Shown here: positions 26,394 to 34,139 of the stretch, one piece after another
Layout of the letters: every line of letters starts with the position of its first letter
Numbering within the stretch: the stretch's first letter is position 1
NCBI GenBank assembly: GCA_020634035.1
Contig: JACKCM010000007.1
Span: 124,001-188,000 of the forward strand
Reading direction: 5' to 3'
DNA length: 64,000 nucleotides
Source: Candidatus Obscuribacterales bacterium
Lineage (GTDB): Bacteria > Cyanobacteriota > Vampirovibrionia > Obscuribacterales > Obscuribacteraceae
Position numbers and translations under genes: made by a program
Notes under the pieces: model-generated
Told to the model about the DNA's origin: nothing
What the model saw: only the letters and a program-made list of their open reading frames with translations
Database searches by the model: none

Positions 26394-26745
26394 AAGATCT
26401 TTGTTAGTAGAAAACGGCTATAGCCGCCTCGTTTTCTGAGCGCACGACAGCCCTTCTTCCTGCGCGAGGGCCCCGGGCAGCACTCGCGCATAGGATGTAC
26501 AGGGTGGATACTTGCGGCCAGATAAGGCAGATGTTTTTTGATCGATTGATCTGATTATGGAGAGAAAAATCCTATATCTATATTATACATCCATATGTAT
26601 GTGCTTCAAGCCAAAACCAGATTAAAACTTAGACGAGTTGTCGATTTTAATGCTTCTTTGGCTAAGGACTAAGTCCTTCAACCTGCGGAGATTGTGTTAT
26701 CATCCCACTTTCATAAGATTCCTGATGTGCCGGGGTATGCTTCCG
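26394..26745 (+). other. Intergenic region with GC-rich hairpin and inverted repeat
   Basis: About 350 bases between the metalloprotease and the probable macroglobulin start. It holds a terminator-like stem (GAAAACG 26410-26416 with CGTTTTC 26430-26436, and an inner GGC/GCC). It also holds a perfect 8-base stem TGCGCGAG/CTCGCGCA (26461-26468 with 26483-26490) around GGCCCCGGGCAGCA, and an inverted repeat ATACAT-CCAT-ATGTAT (26585-26600). The GC-rich stem sits in otherwise AT-rich sequence. A small RNA or regulatory leader is possible; nothing matches an RNA family I recognise. Confidence 0.4.
26410..26436 (+). terminator. Possible terminator of metH-metalloprotease transcript
   Basis: GAAAACG and CGTTTTC arms with an inner GGCTATAGCC helix, 17 bases after the stop codon at 26393. 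The U-run is short and inside the stem. Confidence 0.35.
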
Positions 26746-29700
26746 ATGAAGACTGGTTGGATTAGTCTGGTCCTTTCTCTCTCTCTTTTGTTCTGGCTAG
26801 GCAATGCTATTGAACTTGCTGCCAGCGAAACTGCAGAGGCGAAATCGCTTATTCCTATTGTCAAAGCGCTGGGAGGACCGGATAGATATCTCACTTCTAT
26901 TTCTACGGACAAACCCATTTATAAAGCCGGAGAACACTTTCATGTTCGAGGCGTGCTGTTGACCTCCACCGAGCACAAGCCGATGCCTGAAAGGGACAGT
27001 CTTAATAACAATGTGGTCTATGCTACCGTAAGTCTCGAAAATGCCAAGGGTCAGAATCTTGTCAGTCGCTCTGTTCCTATAAAGGACAGTGTCTGGGGGG
27101 CCTCCCTGACCCTGCCACAGGATCAAGAATCAGGACAGTACAGGATCTATGTAACCTATCCGAATCAGGGCTATGCTCCTGCCGAAAGACGATTCGAAGT
27201 TCGCTCTTACCGGGCTCCGCGATTGAGCTCTCAAATAGTATTTCTGCGCGACGGCTATGGGCCTGGCGATGAAGTGACAGCGACTCTAAAAGTCAAAAGA
27301 GCCGAAGGCGGCATTCCCGCAGGTGCCGAAGTGGAATTTATCCCCAGGGTAGACGGCAAGGCTATATCTGGTGGGACAACCAGAGTTGATGAAAGCGGCA
27401 TCTGTACTGCCAGTTTCAAGCTACCCAAAGCTATAAGCGAGGGGAACGGGACCCTGGCATTCAGCATCAAAGATGGTGGCGTGGTAGAGAACGCATCTAA
27501 GACCATCCCCATATTGCTCAATACTGTCAAACTCGATATCTATCCCGAAGGTGGAGAACTTGTCTCCGGACTTTCCAACAGAGTCTATCTCCAGGCCTAT
27601 CAAAGCAACGGTAAGCCGGCAGATCTGGCAGGAAAGTTGCACTGGAAGGAGGGCAAAACTACCGGGGTCGTCAGCGATTTTCGCACCGAGCATGAAGGAC
27701 GCGGAAGGATAGAGTTCGTCCCGCAGCAGGGCAGGACCTATTATCTCAGTCTCTCTGAGCCGGCAGGCATAAAGAAAACCTATCCGCTACCTGATTTGAA
27801 AAGCAGCGGTGTGGTGATACGCTCGATAGAAGAAGTCTATAAAAAAGATGAGCCGGTCAAATTCAAAGTGGCAGCAACCACCGATTATGACTCGGTTCTA
27901 CTTACATTGAAAAAAAGAGAAGAGGTGGTCGCCTACAAGAAGATAAAACTGAAAGGTGACAAGGCAAAGGAGTTAGAAGAGGTTGCCTTCTTCCCTTCCC
28001 AAGAGTTTGATGGTGTGCTCACAGTCACTGCCTGGAGTGATGACGACAAGCCCCTGGCTGAGCGCCTTGTTTTTCGTGAACCTGCGCAAAAGTTGAATAT
28101 CAAGGTCGAAGCGGATAAGAAGAGTTATATTCCCGGTGATAAGGTCACTCTGGCAGTTAAAGCCACCGATGAGAGTGGCAAGCCGGCTGCCACCGTTGTC
28201 GGTTTGAATGTTACCGACGACAGTATTCTCGAGCTTTTAGACAATCGAGAAAAGGCGCCACGATTACCGGTTATGGTCTATCTTGAACCGGAGGTTGCCG
28301 ACCTTGCCGATGCCGCCGTTTATCTGGATTCTGAGAATCCGAAAGCTGCGCTTGCGACTGACCTGTTGCTCGGTACTCAAGGCTGGCGGCGTTTTGCCCT
28401 GGTCGATGTGGAAAAGTTTCTCAAAGAACATGGCGACAAAGCGAGAAGGGCTCTGGCTTATAGAGGTCATAGCCTGGCAAATTTGAGTCAGGTTGATAGA
28501 TATACTTTCTTTCCGGATAGCTTCTCACGGCTGAATCTGCCTGAAGAGATAGGCCGGGTGGAAGGACCCCGGGATATGAATATGTTCCAGGTGGAGCCGA
28601 CTGTTATAGACGAAAGGCATTATTCTTCCGGAAGAGCGGAGCGACATCAAAAGACCAGCCCGACCCTGCCTGAAGGTGCACCTATTCCTGATTTCGACAA
28701 TAACAGGCTCATCAGCGCTCGTATCGGAGAAGTGACCGGCTATGCCAGGGAGTACGCTCATCAAAATCGTGCCAGGCGTGGTACCGATCGAAAGGACTTC
28801 ACCGAGACGATATACTGGAATCCGATCGTCAAAACCGATGCCACCACCGGTGAAGCAAAAGTCAGTTTCGATTTGAGCGATAGTGTCACCACCTTCAAAG
28901 CTATTGTGGACGGATTTACCCAGGATGGAACCCTGGGTAGCACCGAAGCTTCTATTGAAGCGGTAAATCCATTCTATGCCGAAGCGAAGCTTCCGCTGGA
29001 GGTCACCGAGGGCGATCGCATATTGCTGCCGCTCAATCTTGTTAACTCCACTTCCGATAAACTCGAAGGACTCTCTTGCAAGACCGATTTGAACGGTGAT
29101 TCTGTCGTTGCGTCCCTCTCGACCCCCAGGACTGACCTGGGCGCCGGTGAGAGACTTCGCTGTCTGCAGCCGATTGAAGTAGGCAGTCTCAAAGGCTCGC
29201 ATAGTTTCACTATAATGGCCAGGGCTGGCCAATATAAAGATCGCGTTGAGAGAAAGCTTTCGGTCAAACCCCGGGGCTTCCCTCAAGAAGCCGGTATCGC
29301 CGGTTTATTGAAGCCGAATCAATCGGTGGAAAAAGAGCTTCTTTTGCCCCTGGAGATAGTTCCTGGCAGTCTCAAAGTGAAAGGCGCCCTCTATGCCACT
29401 CCCTTGGGTCAGCTCAACGCCGCTCTCGAGCGCATGATCCTGGACCCGTCTGGCTGTTTCGAACAGTGTAGCTCGACCAGCTATCCGCTCACCATGGCGC
29501 AGCAGTACTTCCTCTCCCATTCCGACGTAGACCCTTCCTGGATCGAAAAATCCAGAGAAAAGCTGAGCGCCGGTTATAAACTGCTGGTCAGCTACTGGTG
29601 TCCTGACCGCGGCTATGAATGGTTCGGTCACAACCCCGGGCATGAAGCTCTGACAGCTTTCGGCTTGATGCACTTCAAAGATATGTCCGCTGTCCGGGAG

Positions 29701-30912
29701 GTCGATCAGAAAATGGTCTCTACCACCAGGGCCTGGTTGATGAAGCAGAAAGATGGCAAAGGCGGTTTTAACCACAAGACAAGGGGGCTGCATTCTTGGA
29801 CCGCCGATACCGATAGCTCTAACACCTATATCGTCTGGGCTTTGTTAGAATCCGGCGAACCGGTTGACAGCCTCAAAAGCGAATTGGAAAGGGTCAAAAC
29901 TGTGGCTTTCAAAAGTGATGACAGTTATGTCATCGCCCTTGGTGCCAACGCGCTCTATATGGGTGGCGAGAAAGCAGCCGCTAGCCGGCTCATGAAGAGG
30001 CTTGCCGACAGACAATTGCCAGATGGCAGTGTCGACAAAGCTAAGAATTCTATAGTGGGTAGTGACGGGGACTCTTTGAAAGTTGAAGGCACCGCCCTGG
30101 CGAATCTTGCCTGGTTGCGCGATCAGTCCTTTAGCGATAATGTCGTCCGGAGCATGAAGTATCTCACCGAATCCTGTCGCTCGGGCCGCTACGGCTCTAC
30201 CCAGGCTACGGTGCTGGCTCTCAAAGCGATAATCGCTTATGACAAAGAGGCAGCCAGGGTAAAAGCGCCGGGTAAATATCGACTCAGTGTGGACGGTAAG
30301 CCGGTTGGCAACTGGATCGCTTTTGACGAGAAGTGCGAAGGAGAGTTGAAGTTGCCTGATTTCGGCAATGCACTCAAGGCGGGCAAGCATAAGATCACCC
30401 TGACTATGGAAGGTGGTGCTCCCATGCCATTTTCTCTGGTGGCAAACTATAATACGCCGACACCGGTTTCTTCAGATAAGTGCAAAGTGTCCATCGATGT
30501 GAAACTTGCTGACACGAAGGTCGAAGAAGGAGAGACTGTCGATGCTACCGTTACCCTTGCGAATCTATCTAAAGATTCCGTACCTTCCCCGCTAGCTATC
30601 GTCGGTATTCCAGGCGGTCTGGAGCCGCGCTATGATCAGCTCAAAGAGCTTGTCAAAAAAGAGACCATCGATGCCTACGAGGTAAAAGGCAGAGAACTGG
30701 TTCTTTACTGGCGAGGTTTGCAAGCCGGCGAGAAGGTGGTTGTACCGATCAATTTAGTTGCCGCCGTTCCCGGTACCTATAAAGGTACTGCTAGCCGGGC
30801 TTATCTCTATTATGGAGATGAGAACAAGCACTGGCTGGACGGCCTGGATATCGAGATCACCCCTAAAAAAATAGAGATTGCAGCCGGGTACAATTCCGAA
30901 GCATCAAAGTGA
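26746..30912 (+). CDS. Bacterial alpha-2-macroglobulin with thioester motif
   Basis: A large exported protein of the macroglobulin family, which traps proteases by conformational change and thioester coupling. An early MG2-type domain (DKPIYKAGEHFHVRG) is followed by further beta-sandwich repeats. The C-terminal half shows FKAIVDGFTQDGTLGS (A2M domain), the thioester site GCFEQCSS (Cys about 904 from this start; canonical form CxEQ), then the alpha/alpha thioester-binding domain (GFNHKTRGLHSWTADT, STQATVLALKAI). The signal peptide is MKTGWISLVLSLSLLFWLG; I chose the ATG at 26746, with a GGGG run ten bases upstream. An ATG at 26737 is also possible, and the open frame extends back to 26638. 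Length about 1388. The usual partner PbpC is not beside it. It overlaps the convergent downstream gene by nine bases. Confidence 0.88.
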   Translation: MKTGWISLVLSLSLLFWLGNAIELAASETAEAKSLIPIVKALGGPDRYLTSISTDKPIYKAGEHFHVRGVLLTSTEHKPMPERDSLNNNVVYATVSLENAKGQNLVSRSVPIKDSVWGASLTLPQDQESGQYRIYVTYPNQGYAPAERRFEVRSYRAPRLSSQIVFLRDGYGPGDEVTATLKVKRAEGGIPAGAEVEFIPRVDGKAISGGTTRVDESGICTASFKLPKAISEGNGTLAFSIKDGGVVENASKTIPILLNTVKLDIYPEGGELVSGLSNRVYLQAYQSNGKPADLAGKLHWKEGKTTGVVSDFRTEHEGRGRIEFVPQQGRTYYLSLSEPAGIKKTYPLPDLKSSGVVIRSIEEVYKKDEPVKFKVAATTDYDSVLLTLKKREEVVAYKKIKLKGDKAKELEEVAFFPSQEFDGVLTVTAWSDDDKPLAERLVFREPAQKLNIKVEADKKSYIPGDKVTLAVKATDESGKPAATVVGLNVTDDSILELLDNREKAPRLPVMVYLEPEVADLADAAVYLDSENPKAALATDLLLGTQGWRRFALVDVEKFLKEHGDKARRALAYRGHSLANLSQVDRYTFFPDSFSRLNLPEEIGRVEGPRDMNMFQVEPTVIDERHYSSGRAERHQKTSPTLPEGAPIPDFDNNRLISARIGEVTGYAREYAHQNRARRGTDRKDFTETIYWNPIVKTDATTGEAKVSFDLSDSVTTFKAIVDGFTQDGTLGSTEASIEAVNPFYAEAKLPLEVTEGDRILLPLNLVNSTSDKLEGLSCKTDLNGDSVVASLSTPRTDLGAGERLRCLQPIEVGSLKGSHSFTIMARAGQYKDRVERKLSVKPRGFPQEAGIAGLLKPNQSVEKELLLPLEIVPGSLKVKGALYATPLGQLNAALERMILDPSGCFEQCSSTSYPLTMAQQYFLSHSDVDPSWIEKSREKLSAGYKLLVSYWCPDRGYEWFGHNPGHEALTAFGLMHFKDMSAVREVDQKMVSTTRAWLMKQKDGKGGFNHKTRGLHSWTADTDSSNTYIVWALLESGEPVDSLKSELERVKTVAFKSDDSYVIALGANALYMGGEKAAASRLMKRLADRQLPDGSVDKAKNSIVGSDGDSLKVEGTALANLAWLRDQSFSDNVVRSMKYLTESCRSGRYGSTQATVLALKAIIAYDKEAARVKAPGKYRLSVDGKPVGNWIAFDEKCEGELKLPDFGNALKAGKHKITLTMEGGAPMPFSLVANYNTPTPVSSDKCKVSIDVKLADTKVEEGETVDATVTLANLSKDSVPSPLAIVGIPGGLEPRYDQLKELVKKETIDAYEVKGRELVLYWRGLQAGEKVVVPINLVAAVPGTYKGTASRAYLYYGDENKHWLDGLDIEITPKKIEIAAGYNSEASK

Positions 30913-31569
30913 TTCTTGAGCTCTCCCATTGTGCTTGAATCTTTTCTCTCTTTCCAGGCGTATACTATTTTGCTTCCTGGTCGAGATATGACTGTTCTTG
31001 TCGATTACCTCAATGAGACGCATCTTCCGGTTGTTCTCCAGTTGGGGAGTGCCGCAAAACCTAATTGCATACTTGGGAGGATTTGACAGTCTTTTGTGTT
31101 CCGCCTTCACCTTCTTCTCATAGGGGGCGACCAGTGTTTTTGCTTCGTCGAAGCGTCTTTGTCTGAGCAGAACTTCTGCTACTTGAAAGTCTATACTTTC
31201 TGAATGTCCCGGGTTGCCTGGTTCTCGACGGTAAGTTTCATACAAGCGCTCCACAGTATAAAAATTGCCAGCCAGATAGTTGCCGTCTATCAGGCGAGTA
31301 GCAAGAGGAGCTCTCTTCTTTTGTGGAATACTGTCGTAGCTCTCTTCGAATTTAGCGGTGGCTTGATTGAGATGCCTGCGAGCATCATCTCTAGTATTGC
31401 GATCTTTCATGAGCGTGCTGTATAGCTGCAAATCAGATTCAATGGTTGTAACGGCATCTGCTGCAAGGACTTTCGGACAGAAGTAGATGTTACTCAAGAA
31501 TGAGAATTGCAGCACCAGGGCCAACACCTGCGCTGACATGAAAGCCTGGCAGAAGGGAGATGATTTCAC
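30904..31569 (-). CDS. Exported TPR-like helical protein
   Basis: 221 residues with an N-terminal hydrophobic segment (AQVLALVLQFSFLSNIYFCP) ending near KVLAADA, consistent with a signal peptide. The middle is helical with a TPR-like pair (GNYLAGNFYTVERLYETYRR and VAEVLLRQRRFDEAKTLV). The C-terminal 60 residues are basic (RKQNSIRLEREKRFKHNG). The ATG overlaps the stop of the upstream LRV-repeat gene by four bases (ATGA), so the two are translationally coupled. Its 3' end overlaps the convergent macroglobulin gene by nine bases. No function can be assigned. Confidence 0.72.
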   Translation of the reverse strand: MKSSPFCQAFMSAQVLALVLQFSFLSNIYFCPKVLAADAVTTIESDLQLYSTLMKDRNTRDDARRHLNQATAKFEESYDSIPQKKRAPLATRLIDGNYLAGNFYTVERLYETYRREPGNPGHSESIDFQVAEVLLRQRRFDEAKTLVAPYEKKVKAEHKRLSNPPKYAIRFCGTPQLENNRKMRLIEVIDKNSHISTRKQNSIRLEREKRFKHNGRAQESL

Positions 31570-32774
31570 TTGATGTCGAATTTCTCGAGCTCCTGGCGGG
31601 CAAAGCCCGATACATGCTGATCCGGATCGTTTCGCAGAGCCCAGAGCAGCTCTAGAGGACAGCTCTCGTTTTTGATCAGGTTTTGTTTTACTTCGGTGGT
31701 CTTATCATTGACGAGACCCCAGAGAACATCAATCGGTGACTTCGAATTGCGGGCCACCGCCGCACGCACTAGAGTGTCGGGATGCGAGGCCAGCTCTGCC
31801 AGACGTTCTATCGGGGTGGAATGTCTCTGGGCCATCATACGCAGAAACTCTATCGCCTCGTGGGCACCGCTGGCAGTGATCGGTGCCTCCTGGGCCTTCT
31901 TTATTTTGCTGTTCTCTTTCGAAAGCGCCGGCAGATCGTTTACTGTGTTAACTTTTCGCCGGTCTTTTATCGGCTCCAGACCTGCTTTCTTGCGTCTTTC
32001 ATTCAAGACTTCATAGGCCCGAAGCGATACCAGGGGATTGCTATCCTTAAGCAGATCCACCACCAGGTCCGAGGTCAACTCAGGATTATCCAGCGCCGCC
32101 AGCTTGACGTGACCGTCGTGGTCTTTGATCAACTTGGCTAGTATCGGTTTCGATGCTCTTTGATTGCCTGCCACGGCGCTGCGAATAGAAGCATCAGGAT
32201 TCTGGGCGAGCCACATCAAAGTCGATTCGGTGGTGCCGCTCGAGCGAGCTATCTCAAGAAGCCCGCTATTTGTCGCATGTTTAAAAGGATTACTAGAAGA
32301 GGGGAAGTCGGCGGTTTCATCGGGCACCAGGGAGTCTGTACTACCGGCCTCTGTCGAGCTGTCTGCTTTGCCGTTCTCTTCTTTTATGGTGGGATTTTTT
32401 GTGCCGCTTATAGATTCCGATAGAGAGGTAATCAGATTCTCTGCTGCTTTTCTGCCGCTACTGTTGTGATTGGAGCCTGTGGGTTGTTCTCTTTTTTCTG
32501 TCTCTTCTTCGAAAGTTTCATGGGCTACCTGGTCTATGATAGCTTCCATCTCGTTTACGGTGAGCATATGGGCGGCGATGATCTCGTCGGTGAGCATCGA
32601 GCTTTCGCTTATTTCCCACTCGTCGGCAAGGCAGGTCGTCCAGTCATGATCAGCCGGCATCACCGGGATGATTTGCTCATCCTGCTTCTTTTCGGTCGCA
32701 TCACTAAACGACCCCGACCCATCATCTTTGATGGGGGACTTATTTTTCGGTAGCGATTTGTCCCTATCGTTCAT
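31566..32774 (-). CDS. Leucine-rich-variant (LRV/HEAT-like) repeat protein
   Basis: A 402-residue cytoplasmic protein. The first 165 residues are acidic, Ser/Thr-rich and likely disordered. Two blocks of short alpha-solenoid repeats follow (about 180-265 and 305-400). They show the LRV pattern of L-A-x-(N/H)-P-(D)-x-x-(V/I)-R-x-A-V: LAQNPDASIRSAVAGN, ALDNPELTSDLVVDLLKD, LASHPDTLVRAAVARN, and ALRNDPDQHVSGFARQ. LRV proteins are protein-binding solenoids; the classic ones carry an N-terminal 4Fe-4S cluster motif, which is absent here. It is translationally coupled to the downstream exported TPR-like gene. Partner unknown. Confidence 0.8.
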   Translation of the reverse strand: MNDRDKSLPKNKSPIKDDGSGSFSDATEKKQDEQIIPVMPADHDWTTCLADEWEISESSMLTDEIIAAHMLTVNEMEAIIDQVAHETFEEETEKREQPTGSNHNSSGRKAAENLITSLSESISGTKNPTIKEENGKADSSTEAGSTDSLVPDETADFPSSSNPFKHATNSGLLEIARSSGTTESTLMWLAQNPDASIRSAVAGNQRASKPILAKLIKDHDGHVKLAALDNPELTSDLVVDLLKDSNPLVSLRAYEVLNERRKKAGLEPIKDRRKVNTVNDLPALSKENSKIKKAQEAPITASGAHEAIEFLRMMAQRHSTPIERLAELASHPDTLVRAAVARNSKSPIDVLWGLVNDKTTEVKQNLIKNESCPLELLWALRNDPDQHVSGFARQELEKFDIK

Positions 32775-33223
32775 CTAGCCAACTTCTATAGCAACCTTGC
32801 TCTCCCTCAAATCAAATGATGGATGCAAAGGAACCAACCCGGGTTGACCGGGCTCATTCAAGCTATTAATAGAATCTATCTACTCCCACATTTCCCATGC
32901 TAAGTGCTGTTAAGCAATTAGGGGTATTGGAAATCGAATAATTTTGTATAGGTTATCCCTTGTTTTGATTAAATCCGGGTCTGGAAGCGCCGATAGGATG
33001 CGGTTTATTTGATTTAGCGTACAAAAATATAAGTTTCACGTACTACATTGTCAGATTTGATGGGCAAGAATGAAAGTAGGAAAAGAGGTTCGTTTTTATG
33101 GTGTCTTACACTTAGTACATTTTAAATGCTGATAGCCGTTGTCGGCCATTCGCTGCCCCGAATTACCCTTTCCCATATGGTCATTTAATTGACTCAGAAT
33201 TCCTTGCAAATCGAAGTTGTTTT
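32775..33223. other. 449-base divergent intergenic region
   Basis: No convincing frame in either direction. Toward the right it contains CCCATATG (33172-33179) and AATTGACTCAGAATT (33187-33201), closely matching the block before the other TPR gene at 5171-5195. The left part is AT-rich with no clear terminator. It must hold promoters for the LRV gene (leftward) and the TPR gene (rightward). A small RNA could be hidden here, but I see no strong fold. Confidence 0.45.
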
Positions 33224-34129
33224 ATGAAAGCAGAAACCATACCTGAACTGATCAAATTCTTGAGCATACAAGAACAGGCCCTTGGTAAACAAAGTCCGGA
33301 AGTAGCCTGCACAGTTTCCAAACTGGCGGACCTATATATGGATAAGGGTTTGCTCGATGATGCGGAGAAGTTGTATCAAAGAGCGCTCGAGATTAGAGAG
33401 CGGGCTATCGGTCCGCATAATCGCGAGGCTGAAGAGACCAGAAATAGTCTGGCTCGTATCAAAGCAATCCGTAAAGAGGATGTTGTCCCTCCGGCTCCGG
33501 TTTATGCCGGTACCAGCTCGAGCGCAGGCTATTCCAGCTTGAATCAGAGTCAGAATCAGGGTCATAACATGAACTTTGGCACCGGTACTGGCACCGGAAC
33601 AGGCAATGCAGCGGTGGATTCTTCCACCTCACTGGATATGGTCACGGATACACCATATACATTGAATGCTCAGAATCTTGCCGAGAAAGTAAAAGAGATG
33701 GAGCTAGAAGTAGATCTTATCCGTCAGGTCTCAGGCTCTGAATCTCTGCAACTGGCTGATTGTCTGACCAAGCTTGCCGACCTTTACTGTCGCACCAAAC
33801 TGTACGAGGCCATGGAGCCTCTTCTGATAGAGTCTCTGAAGATACGAGAAGCCCAGCTCGGCACCGATCATTTTCTGGTGGCGAACAGTCTTAAAAATCT
33901 GGCTCGACTGTATTACTTTCAGAGCAAGTTCACGGTCTCTAAGCCTCTTTTCGAAGCGGCAATAACCATCCGCAAAAGCCTCTTCGGACCGAGACATCCC
34001 AAGGTCGCCGAGGCGCTTACTCAATACGCTAAATTGCTTCGCAAAATGAAGCGTATCGAAGAAGCCCAGACCATCGACCAGGAAGTGCACAGTATCAGAG
34101 CCCGGCACGGCACCTGGCACAGACTGTAA
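33224..34129 (+). CDS. Kinesin-light-chain-like TPR protein
   Basis: A 301-residue soluble protein made of two TPR blocks of the kinesin-light-chain subtype, in which each repeat ends with a charged R-(A/S)-L-x-I-R-E motif (YQRALEIRERAIGPHN; ESLKIREAQLGTDH; AAITIRKSLFGPRHP). The blocks (about 1-90 and 150-300) are joined by a Gly/Thr/Ser/Asn linker with a GTGTGTGTG run. There is no signal peptide. No good ribosome site precedes the ATG at 33224, but it is the only candidate at the block start. A scaffold role is expected. The upstream region shares an element with the TPR gene at 5285. Confidence 0.8.
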   Translation: MKAETIPELIKFLSIQEQALGKQSPEVACTVSKLADLYMDKGLLDDAEKLYQRALEIRERAIGPHNREAEETRNSLARIKAIRKEDVVPPAPVYAGTSSSAGYSSLNQSQNQGHNMNFGTGTGTGTGNAAVDSSTSLDMVTDTPYTLNAQNLAEKVKEMELEVDLIRQVSGSESLQLADCLTKLADLYCRTKLYEAMEPLLIESLKIREAQLGTDHFLVANSLKNLARLYYFQSKFTVSKPLFEAAITIRKSLFGPRHPKVAEALTQYAKLLRKMKRIEEAQTIDQEVHSIRARHGTWHRL

Positions 34130-34139
34130 TTTCGGTTTG

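Noticed and set aside
28525..29286. Minus-strand frames of up to 253 codons inside the macroglobulin gene
   Set aside because: Antisense shadows of a long, well-conserved coding frame; no ribosome sites and no recognisable domain.
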